Positions 1 to 7,277 of a stretch of 32,628 nucleotides of DNA are shown here, piece after piece (within the stretch, counting starts at the first letter, position 1; the number at the start of each line of letters is the position of its first letter). The position numbers and the translations under genes are program-made. Source of the stretch: Pirellulaceae bacterium (GTDB lineage: Bacteria > Planctomycetota > Planctomycetia > Pirellulales > Pirellulaceae); assembly GCA_023382975.1 (NCBI GenBank), contig JAHDXO010000046.1, forward strand, positions 55,622-88,249, given 5' to 3'. Below the pieces are notes generated by a model. That model was not told where the DNA came from. It searched no databases and saw nothing but the letters and a program-made list of their open reading frames with translations.

Positions 1-110
1 GGGCGGGGCCCCCGCGGGGGGGGTGGGGTTGTTTTTGGCGCCCCCCCCCACCCAACCCCAAACACCCTCCCCCCCAAACCCCCCCCCGACCCCTTCCGCG
101 AAAAGCCGTC
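1..110. other. Low-complexity G/C homopolymer tract at the window edge
   Basis: The first roughly 110 bases are runs of G, then C, with a T run between them. Base composition is quite unlike anything else in the window. The simplest reading is unreliable sequence at a contig end. A genuine simple-sequence tract is possible but less likely. Open frames across it are proline-rich and have no coding character. Confidence 0.6.
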
Positions 111-395
111 AGTCGGTCGTGAATTCGAGGGGCCCGGGCGACGGGCTGGCGGCATTTCTCGCGACTCCAGCAGAGTCTAACGTGCCGGTTGAACGGTGCG
201 TTCCCTGCGTCCGGTCTGTCGCCGATCAGGCCACGCGGTCGTAGCGACGCGACCGCTTGCGAGGCTGGGTCGAAGCCGGTGGGCGTCGAGCAGGCCGTCG
301 AGTTGGAGCCTGTCGGCACGCTCGCTCAGAAGTTAGACTTGAGTGCGTCGCCAGTCGTGCTTTGAACCGAGAACCGTGCTGGAGAAAGGCGATCG
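111..395. other. Leader region upstream of the first gene, with one small hairpin
   Basis: No credible gene is seen here. A 7-base perfect inverted repeat (GCGGTCG at 235-241, CGACCGC at 250-256, 8-base loop) is the only clear structure. Its right arm shares the core GCGACGCGACC with the palindrome inside the gene at 11294-14878, so the two may belong to one repeat family. The ribosome binding site of the first gene (GGAGAAAGG) lies at 381-389. Any promoter for the locus should lie in this stretch, but no convincing -35/-10 pair could be picked out. Confidence 0.4.
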
Positions 396-2369
396 ATGAG
401 CAAGATGCATCTGATGACCAACTGCGCGGCGATCTTCCTCGCGACAGTAGCCGCTACGGCCGCTCCGTCGCTGACCAGCACGGCTCAGCCGGCCGACGTT
501 GGCGGTTTCCTTGGCGGCGCAGGGGCCGAGCCCGTCCGGCCGCCGCTGATCGAGGGCGAACCTGAGCCCGGCAAGTTCGTGCGGCAGCAGTCGCCGGAGT
601 TCCGCGGCAGTGGGGTCTACCACGGCTTGTACCTGCCGACCAACTGGCAGCCTGGCCACAGCTACCCGGTGATCGTCGAGTATGCGCCGAACCGTTGGGA
701 GGCATTCACGGGCAAGGTGGACGACTGCCGTCTGGGATTCTATCTGTCTGGCGGGCGGGACTTCATCTGGCTGGTCCTGCCGTACGTGGATCCCGTGAAG
801 CAGGAGAATGTGGTCTGGTGGTGGGGCAGCGAGGACGCGACCATCGAGTATTGCCTGACGAACCTTCGCCGGACTTGCGAGCAGTACGGCGGCGATGCCA
901 ACGCGGTGTTGTTCACGGGCTTCTCGCGCGGGGCCATCGCCGCGGGCTATCTCGCCCTGCGGAATGAAACCATCGCTGATGTCTGGCTCGGCTTTCTCCC
1001 CCACAGCCATATCGATGGCGGCCGGTTTACTTCCGACGGTGCCCGAGAGCGTCTGGCCCGTACGCGGGGACGACCCACCTTCATCACCTACGGCAGCGAC
1101 GACGACGGCAAGAACGAGAGCCCCAAGGGAGCCCGCATCCTCCGCGAACTCGGGTTCCCGGTGGTCGAGCGTGAATTGGAAGGCCTCGAGCACACGGATC
1201 GTTTCCTGGACACGGACTCCCCGATCCGCCGCGAAATGCGCGAGTGGATCGCCGACGTGCTGAAGCGTCGCCCCGGAACCTGGACCGTACGCGGCCGAGT
1301 GGTCGACGCGGCCGGCAAGGGCGTCGCCGACGTCGCCGTCCAGTGTGGAACGTGGCACTACGTCCTGACTGATCCGGAAGGACGCTTTGCCATTGCGTCG
1401 CTGACTCCCGGAGTACGAACGCTCACCGCCAGCAAGTCCGGGATGACCTTCACGATCCCGAACCCGGAGATCACCGTTGCCGACTGCGATGTCGAGGTGA
1501 ATCCGATTACGGCACAAACGGCGTCCGAGGGGAATCGCGACTTTCGCGTCGGCGTGGCACAGCCGCTGGTCATCCCGGGCGAGACGCAGTCAAACGTCCG
1601 CAACATGGAGCCGCTGGTCATCGAGGCGGCGAGCCGGAACGCGAAGCTGGTGGTATTTTCGGAATGCGGAATCACCGGTTATGACCTGAAGGGAGCCGGA
1701 GCCAACGCGGCAATCACACTGGAAGATCCGGTCCTGAATCAGATCGCCGACATGGCGAGGAAGCACGAGATCGCAATCGTGACCGGGTTCTACGAGAAGC
1801 GGGGAGAGAACCTGTACAACTCGGCGGCGGTGTTCTTTCCGGATGGGAGGCGAGTCGTTCAACGCAAGCACAACGTGGTGGCTCCGGAGAAGGCCATCGC
1901 CCCGATAACGGCCGCCGAGCGGGATCGCGTCATTTTCGAGATCGACGGGGTGAAATGTGCGCTGTTGATCTGCGCGGATGCGGGCATTCCGGGCATCTTT
2001 GATGAGCTGTCGCTGGCTGGTTGCGATGTCGTGCTCCTCATCTGCGCGGGGGCCGGAGATGAATCGTTCGGCATGCACCAGGCCGAACTGACGGACCCCG
2101 CACGAAGGAAGAGCTACGCCGAGTCGATCGCGCGGTGCTTGGATCCGGCGGCCATCGAGCAGTGCCTGCGGCTGGATATGGCCCAGGTTGCTTGCAACCA
2201 GGCGGGCTGGAGTCCTGTCACGGGTTATTTCCATCCCGGGGGCAGTTCCATCATCAACCGGACAGGCGAAGTCACGGCGGTCATCCCTTCGAACATTGTG
2301 TTCGAGCTTCTGCGGCCGGAACTGGCGGTTGGCGTCATCACACCGAGGAGGAAAGAGACGAAAGAATGA
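396..2369 (+). CDS. Exported alpha/beta hydrolase + CarboxypepD_reg-like + nitrilase-superfamily fusion protein
   Basis: The 657-residue product has three recognisable parts. After a probable Sec signal (residues 1-31), residues 60-290 resemble an esterase/depolymerase-type alpha/beta hydrolase. The nucleophile elbow is GFSRG with Ser177; acidic residues near 234-236 and His266 (LEHTD) are plausible triad partners. Residues 295-370 look like a carboxypeptidase-regulatory-like beta-sandwich (VRGRVVDAAGKGVADVAV). Residues 383-650 are a carbon-nitrogen hydrolase domain with the expected Glu-Lys-Cys triad: E423 in FSECG, K491 in QRKHN, C526 in LICAD. Nitrilase-type domains cleave amide or nitrile C-N bonds and the front half probably cleaves an ester, but the substrates are unknown. 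The ATG has GGAGAAAGG just upstream. Its stop overlaps an ATG of the next frame. Fusion of these two hydrolase folds in one exported chain is unusual. Confidence 0.8.
   Translation: MSKMHLMTNCAAIFLATVAATAAPSLTSTAQPADVGGFLGGAGAEPVRPPLIEGEPEPGKFVRQQSPEFRGSGVYHGLYLPTNWQPGHSYPVIVEYAPNRWEAFTGKVDDCRLGFYLSGGRDFIWLVLPYVDPVKQENVVWWWGSEDATIEYCLTNLRRTCEQYGGDANAVLFTGFSRGAIAAGYLALRNETIADVWLGFLPHSHIDGGRFTSDGARERLARTRGRPTFITYGSDDDGKNESPKGARILRELGFPVVERELEGLEHTDRFLDTDSPIRREMREWIADVLKRRPGTWTVRGRVVDAAGKGVADVAVQCGTWHYVLTDPEGRFAIASLTPGVRTLTASKSGMTFTIPNPEITVADCDVEVNPITAQTASEGNRDFRVGVAQPLVIPGETQSNVRNMEPLVIEAASRNAKLVVFSECGITGYDLKGAGANAAITLEDPVLNQIADMARKHEIAIVTGFYEKRGENLYNSAAVFFPDGRRVVQRKHNVVAPEKAIAPITAAERDRVIFEIDGVKCALLICADAGIPGIFDELSLAGCDVVLLICAGAGDESFGMHQAELTDPARRKSYAESIARCLDPAAIEQCLRLDMAQVACNQAGWSPVTGYFHPGGSSIINRTGEVTAVIPSNIVFELLRPELAVGVITPRRKETKE
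2345..2368 (+). promoter_or_regulatory. Strong Shine-Dalgarno and alternative start for the beta-helix gene
   Basis: GAGGAGGAAAGAGA (2345-2358) precedes ATG 2366, which overlaps the TGA of the upstream gene in an ATGA arrangement typical of translational coupling. The frame runs on without a stop into the beta-helix gene. Initiation here would give a 33-residue charged extension (MNTRRIVAMALASRL...) before the signal peptide, so the site may be a coupled alternative start or the trace of a removed small gene. Confidence 0.45.
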
Positions 2370-2464
2370 ACACGCGAAGAATCGTTGCGATGGCGCTGGC
2401 GAGTCGGCTGACAGAACCGGTAACGAAGAAGAAGGAATTCCAATCGCAAAAGGACGCCACGATC

Positions 2465-4810
2465 ATGCAGCCCCGCATCAAAACGGGCTTAGCCCTGAGC
2501 GGATTCCATCATTGTCTGTTTGTGATTCTGCTGCTGTGCGGCGTGGCCCCGTGCATGGCGCAGACCGTCGGCTTCGGCGAAACCGGCGAGGAGTTCGCCG
2601 GACCGTTTCCGAGTTGGAAAAATGTCAAGACTGACTACGGGGCGAAAGGCGACGGGACGACCGACGACACGGCCGCCATCCAAGCGGCGATCGACGATCT
2701 GCGCAACGTGTCCGGGAATCCTTGGTGCGTGCTCTACTTCCCGGCTGGAACTTATCGAATCGAAAGGACCATCATCAACCGGCGGCGCGAGCACAACGAT
2801 TGGCTGGGCTGCCAGATCCTCGGCGAAGACCCGGCCACGACCGTCCTGGTTTGGCACGGCGCCGAGGGCCAGTGGATGTGGGGACTGGATGCCTGGTACT
2901 GCAAGGTCAGCCGTCTTGGCTTTGACGGCCGCGGAAAGGCCGGCACGGGCCTGATGCGCTGGAACAACTTTTCCACGTATTGCGAACTCAGCGATCTGTG
3001 GTTCAAGGACATCGCGGGCAACGGCATCTGCCTCGGCAGCGCCACGAACAACCACGAGGGTCAGGCCGAGCACGCCATCGAGCGCTGCCGTTTTCTGCGC
3101 TGCGGCACAGGCATCCTCACCGCCGACTGGAACACGATGGACATCTACTTCTGGTGGTGTCTGTTCGAGGACTGCGGGCGCGGCATCCACAACAACATGG
3201 GCGGCTACCAGGCGTTCGAGAACGTCTTCCTCCGTTCCAAAGTGTGCGACCTGAGCACGCAGAACAACCACGTCTTCAATATCGTCAACAACACGTCGGT
3301 CGGCTCGAAGCGGTTTATCGGCGACTTTGCCGCACGCGGTTATCTGCACGGCAACCGGGTTTACGACACGCTGGATACCGTCGCCATGCCCGCCACGGAG
3401 TGCATGATCGACAACCTGGTCCGCAGCCGGAACGGCCACTCCGGCCCTTGCATCCAGGCCGGGGCGAAGAACCACTTCCTGGTCGGCAACACGTATACGG
3501 TGGCCGATCCCGTCCGTCCCGGCAGCGGGCGTCTGCTGCAATTGGCCCAGATGATTGTCGATCCCGGCGCCGTGCCCACGCCGAGCCTGCGGCTGCCCGG
3601 CGTCCCGCCCAACAAACGGCGGAAGGTCTTTGAGGTCCGCCCCGACACGGGCGACGACGCCGCGGAAATCCAGCGGCAGATCGATGCTGCGGGCGGAGCA
3701 GGGGCCGGCGAAAATCCCATTGTCCACTTGCCGAAAGGTAAGTACACGCTGAGAAAAACCGTGGTTGTGCCGGCGCGCAAGTCCCTGCAAATCGTGGGTG
3801 ACGGCGCGAGCGAGCACGGAACAGTCATACACTTCAGCGGCGAGGGAATGGGACCTGCCCTGAGACTGCTCGGCCCCAGTCGAGCAACACTGCGCGACCT
3901 GTCGCTGGCCTTGGTGGGCAGCGGCGCCGACGCCCTGGTGATCGAGGACTGCGATCAGCCGGGCGGACGCATTTTCTGCGATCAGGTGCTGTGCGGCGGA
4001 AATGATTCCTCGAAGCGTTGCGACACCGCGTTCCTCGTCGACGGTGTCGAGCAGAGCGATGTGACCTATCTGAACGGCGGCTGGGGCGAGTTCACCCGCG
4101 GCGGCGTGATCGTCCGCGGCGGCCCCGTGCGGAAAGCCGGCGGTTCGACTGTCGGGCAGGTATCCCTGCTGCTGGGCGCGCTGGGCAACAACGAATCCCG
4201 GCTGATCGACGTGCAGGACGGCGGCCGAGTTGTTGCCTGTGGCTTCCGCGACGAGACGCCCAAGCCGGGTGCGCTGCTCGATCTTGGCCCGCAGTCCTCC
4301 GGAACGATCGGCATCATGGGCATGAGCTGGGCCGCCACGCCATCCACCACCCAGCCATTCATTACTCTCAACGGATTCAGCGGCACGCTGGCCTACGTGG
4401 GCAACTACGTCGGCAGCGGTTACGAAGAGAACGACGGATCGTTCTTCATCCGCATCACCGGCGAGGGTCGGGGGAGCCGCATCCTGAGCGCCGCAAACGA
4501 GTTCACCTCGCGGCGCAGCACGAGTGTCGCGAGCGTCTGGCGGGACGCGTCCGACCCAAAGGCGCTGGCAATCCTGGTTAACTGCGTGGGCGGCGGCGTG
4601 AACCAGCGACAATACGACATTCCGAACGTCGTCGCTCAGGCCGTCGACGCCGAGATCGACGAGAAGGCGGTCTTGGAGATGCTCGCACAGGTCCGCGAAC
4701 TGCGCATCGAAGCACCGGTCCCGCGGGCTGCCGGGGTGACCGACGTCAAGATGCATCGTGTTCTGGTACGCGCCAGCCAAGATAGGATGGGGATTGTCCT
4801 TCGTCGCTAG
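2465..4810 (+). CDS. Exported double pectate-lyase-type beta-helix protein
   Basis: This 781-residue protein starts with a clear Sec signal (hydrophobic 17-32, likely cut after MAQ at 31-33). The hallmark Pectate_lyase_3/GH28-type N-terminal motif DYGAKGDGTTDDTAAIQAAI is at residues 57-76 and heads a right-handed beta-helix. A second, weaker copy begins near 387 (TGDDAAEIQRQIDAAGG), so the chain probably carries two helices in tandem. Family members lyse, hydrolyse or epimerise uronic-acid polysaccharides; the substrate is not readable here. I chose ATG 2465 because AGGA at 2451-2454 is well spaced and the signal peptide starts there. An upstream in-frame ATG at 2366 has the stronger GAGGAGG and overlaps the previous stop, but would put 33 residues ahead of the signal. 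Confidence 0.75.
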   Translation: MQPRIKTGLALSGFHHCLFVILLLCGVAPCMAQTVGFGETGEEFAGPFPSWKNVKTDYGAKGDGTTDDTAAIQAAIDDLRNVSGNPWCVLYFPAGTYRIERTIINRRREHNDWLGCQILGEDPATTVLVWHGAEGQWMWGLDAWYCKVSRLGFDGRGKAGTGLMRWNNFSTYCELSDLWFKDIAGNGICLGSATNNHEGQAEHAIERCRFLRCGTGILTADWNTMDIYFWWCLFEDCGRGIHNNMGGYQAFENVFLRSKVCDLSTQNNHVFNIVNNTSVGSKRFIGDFAARGYLHGNRVYDTLDTVAMPATECMIDNLVRSRNGHSGPCIQAGAKNHFLVGNTYTVADPVRPGSGRLLQLAQMIVDPGAVPTPSLRLPGVPPNKRRKVFEVRPDTGDDAAEIQRQIDAAGGAGAGENPIVHLPKGKYTLRKTVVVPARKSLQIVGDGASEHGTVIHFSGEGMGPALRLLGPSRATLRDLSLALVGSGADALVIEDCDQPGGRIFCDQVLCGGNDSSKRCDTAFLVDGVEQSDVTYLNGGWGEFTRGGVIVRGGPVRKAGGSTVGQVSLLLGALGNNESRLIDVQDGGRVVACGFRDETPKPGALLDLGPQSSGTIGIMGMSWAATPSTTQPFITLNGFSGTLAYVGNYVGSGYEENDGSFFIRITGEGRGSRILSAANEFTSRRSTSVASVWRDASDPKALAILVNCVGGGVNQRQYDIPNVVAQAVDAEIDEKAVLEMLAQVRELRIEAPVPRAAGVTDVKMHRVLVRASQDRMGIVLRR

Positions 4811-4830
4811 ACAGAAGTTCAAAGTGATCG

Positions 4831-4929
4831 AACGGTTTCCTCGACCGTTGGTCGCCGATGGGCCATGCACACAGCGTGATGTGATCGAATCAGCTTCAAG
4901 AGGCAAGGTATTCACGCGGCAGTAGCCGC
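4831..4929. repeat. Two short hairpins in the intergenic gap
   Basis: Between the beta-helix gene and the amidotransferase-like gene are AACGGT/ACCGTT (4831-4836, 4844-4849) and GCGGC/GCCGC (4916-4920, 4925-4929). Neither is followed by a T run. The first, 20 bases past the stop codon, could be a weak transcript-end hairpin. The 160-base gap makes this the largest break before 14878, so a promoter may lie here. Confidence 0.3.
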
Positions 4930-4970
4930 CAAATAGATAAGCGATGATCTCGCGTGGAGGTGCTCGAATC

Positions 4971-5675
4971 ATGAAGCCCGCACGTCTGGCCCTTTTGGGA
5001 GAATACGATCCTGGCTTCGTGCCACACGCAGCCACCGATGCGGCGATTGCCCATTCATGTGCCGCACGCGGACTGGCCATGGAGCCCCGCTGGGTATCCA
5101 CCGAAGCGATCGACGAGCGGCTGTTTGAAGACTGCGTCGGCATCTGGATTGCGCCGGGCAGCCCGTACAAGAGCCTGGAGAAGACGCTCGGGGCCATCCG
5201 CCGAGCGCGCGAAACTGGCTTGCCTTGCCTGGGAACCTGCGGCGGCTTCCAGCATATCATCATCGAGTACGCGCGAAATGTCCTCGGCTTCGCCGACGCC
5301 CAGCACGCCGAGTACGACCCGTATGCCTCGCGGCTGTTCGTCTCCCGCCTGGCATGTTCGCTAGTCGGTCGTGAGATGGATCTCCATTTCAAGGCGGATT
5401 CACGCGTCGCGCAGATCTATGGCGCTGCGGAAGCGCGGGAACGCTATTACTGCAACTTCGGTGTGTCAGCAGATGTCGTCGAGCTTCTGAAGGCGGGGAC
5501 ATTGCGTGTGGTCGGTTCGGATGCCGAGGGTGAGGTTCGCGTGGTAGAAATGCCAGGGCACCCGTTCTTCATTGGCACGCTGTTCGTCCCGCAAATGCTC
5601 TCGACTCCCGATCGACCTCATCCCCTGGTCACCGCCTTCCTGGAAACTGCGGCACAATTCGGGTTGGCCAAATAG
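4971..5675 (+). CDS. Stand-alone class I glutamine-amidotransferase-like protein (CTP synthase C-terminal region-related)
   Basis: The 234-residue product matches the stand-alone CTP-synthase-C-terminal-like family, some members of which are selenoproteins. The nucleophile elbow is LGTCGG with Cys90, encoded by TGC, so this is the cysteine form. His197 lies in GHPFFIGTLFVPQ. The glutamate that follows His-Pro in ordinary amidotransferases (HPE) is replaced by Phe, so ammonia transfer may be altered or absent. No synthetase domain is fused or adjacent. There is no signal peptide, so it acts in the cytosol, unlike its neighbours. GGAGGT at 4956-4961 fixes the start at 4971; an in-frame ATG at 4944 would place that site inside the coding sequence. 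Its role in the locus is unknown. Confidence 0.75.
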   Translation: MKPARLALLGEYDPGFVPHAATDAAIAHSCAARGLAMEPRWVSTEAIDERLFEDCVGIWIAPGSPYKSLEKTLGAIRRARETGLPCLGTCGGFQHIIIEYARNVLGFADAQHAEYDPYASRLFVSRLACSLVGREMDLHFKADSRVAQIYGAAEARERYYCNFGVSADVVELLKAGTLRVVGSDAEGEVRVVEMPGHPFFIGTLFVPQMLSTPDRPHPLVTAFLETAAQFGLAK

Positions 5676-5723
5676 AAAGGACGACTCTCGACTGGCACAC
5701 TGGCTGCCGAAGGGACTGAAACC

Positions 5724-7166
5724 ATGAATGCGAATCGACCCTCAAGACGGAATTTCTTGCTCGCTGCCGCCGGCGGCAGCCTCGGTGCCGTAGCGGCGGC
5801 TACCGGTCCCTTGCAAGCCACCGAAGACTCTGACGGCTTGACCGTTCCAGAGCGCCGGGTGCCGGTGCTTGCCGAGGCCGACGTGGTGGTCTGCGGCGGC
5901 GGGCCAGCCGGCATCTCGGCGGCCTGCTGCGCGGCGAGGCACGGCGCAAAGGTGATTCTGCTGGAACGCTGGCCAAGCGTCGGCGGCATGGCCGTCAACG
6001 CGCTGGTCAATATCTGGCACACCAGCGATCGCGTCCGACAAGTCATTCTGGGTTTCACGCAAGAGGCCATCGAGCGCGGCGGGCGGTTTGTCCGCAAGCT
6101 GGACCACTACCCCAAGCGATATGAGACGCACGAGTTCGATTCGACCGGCATGCGCGTGGTCTTCCAGCGGATGCTCGACGAGGCCGGTGTGCGGACCTTC
6201 TGCAACCTGGCGGCGGTCGAGTCGGTCCGCATCGGCGAACGTCTGGCGGCCGTGCTGGTCGACACCAAGACGGGACGCAGGGCCGTGCGCGGGAAGATCT
6301 TCATCGACGCCACCGGCGATGGCGACGTGGCAGCCAACGCCGGCGTGCCGTTCGACTTTGGCCGCAAGAGTGACGGCGGCGTGCAGGGGATGACCATGAT
6401 GTATCGCCTGCGCGGGCTTAACGCAGCGGAGATCAAGCAGCACCCGCAAGACGCCGAGCGGGTGTTCCAGCTCATGAAGAATTCGCGCGACGAGGGCAAC
6501 TTCCCGCAGTTTCTCGAAGCCGCGGCGTTGTCGTATCTGAAGAGCCCGCGCGACCCGATCGTCTCCTACAACATGTGCCCCGTGGCAGGCAACCCGCTCG
6601 ACGAAGAGGAGTTGACGCGGATCTCGCATCAGGCCCGCGAGCAGGTCTACCGCTACGTCGATCTCTGGCGCGAACAAATGCCCGGGTTCGAGGAAGCTCA
6701 CGTCGAGCAGATGGGTTTCAGTTTGGGCATTCGGGAATCGCGGCGAGTCCGCGGCTTGAAGACGCTGGATGCCCAGATGGTGGTGCAGGCTGAGAAACAC
6801 TCGGACGCCATCGGCCACGGTTTCTGGATGATCGACATCCATGATCCCAAAGGCAGCGGCCACACCACTTGGGTCGATCAGAAGAAGGAGCACAGTTTGC
6901 CGGAGGGACAGAGTTACCATATTCCGCTCGGCATGTGCCTGAACGCCACGATCCCCAACCTGGCAGTGGTGGGCCGCTGCGCCTCCTCGACTCACGAAGG
7001 TCACTCGTCGGTCCGAGTGCAGACCCACTGCATGGTCATGGGGCAGGGCGTCGGCACCTGCGCCGCGCTCTCGCTGGCCGCCGGCGTAGACCTGGCCGAG
7101 TTCGACGTACAGAAACTCCAGACGCAGTTGCGCAAGGACGGCGTGTACCTGGAAGACGTGCCGTAA
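5724..7166 (+). CDS. Tat-exported FAD-dependent oxidoreductase
   Basis: The 480-residue protein opens with a textbook twin-arginine signal (SRRNFL at residues 7-12, then an Ala/Gly-rich hydrophobic stretch), so it is exported folded with its cofactor. The FAD-binding Rossmann motif is VVVCGGGPAGISAA (GGGPAG at 58-63), with the ribose-binding acidic residue E81 at the end of strand 2. The second conserved motif FIDATGDGDVAANAG lies near residue 195. This matches the FAD_oxidored family common in planctomycetes, whose members often sit in carbohydrate loci; substrates are mostly unknown. AGGGA at 5711-5715 supports the start. A second FAD oxidoreductase follows after 111 bases. A degraded copy of this gene's 3' end lies at 14953-14995. 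Confidence 0.85.
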   Translation: MNANRPSRRNFLLAAAGGSLGAVAAATGPLQATEDSDGLTVPERRVPVLAEADVVVCGGGPAGISAACCAARHGAKVILLERWPSVGGMAVNALVNIWHTSDRVRQVILGFTQEAIERGGRFVRKLDHYPKRYETHEFDSTGMRVVFQRMLDEAGVRTFCNLAAVESVRIGERLAAVLVDTKTGRRAVRGKIFIDATGDGDVAANAGVPFDFGRKSDGGVQGMTMMYRLRGLNAAEIKQHPQDAERVFQLMKNSRDEGNFPQFLEAAALSYLKSPRDPIVSYNMCPVAGNPLDEEELTRISHQAREQVYRYVDLWREQMPGFEEAHVEQMGFSLGIRESRRVRGLKTLDAQMVVQAEKHSDAIGHGFWMIDIHDPKGSGHTTWVDQKKEHSLPEGQSYHIPLGMCLNATIPNLAVVGRCASSTHEGHSSVRVQTHCMVMGQGVGTCAALSLAAGVDLAEFDVQKLQTQLRKDGVYLEDVP

Positions 7167-7277
7167 CCGTGGACAGGAAGATCGGATACAAAAAGGAGAT
7201 AGCAACGAAGTTGGTCAATCACCGAGTCGTCTGTCCCATATTTCTAAGTCCACCCTTCGACCACGGGAGTACTGAAC

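Noticed and set aside
2489..5392. A 967-codon open frame on the - strand
   Set aside because: It is antisense to the beta-helix and amidotransferase-like genes, whose domains are clear. Its translation is His/Ala/Arg-rich low-complexity sequence typical of a high-GC shadow frame.
4971..5675. Selenoprotein reading of the amidotransferase-like gene
   Set aside because: The nucleophile codon is TGC, not TGA, so selenocysteine is not needed.
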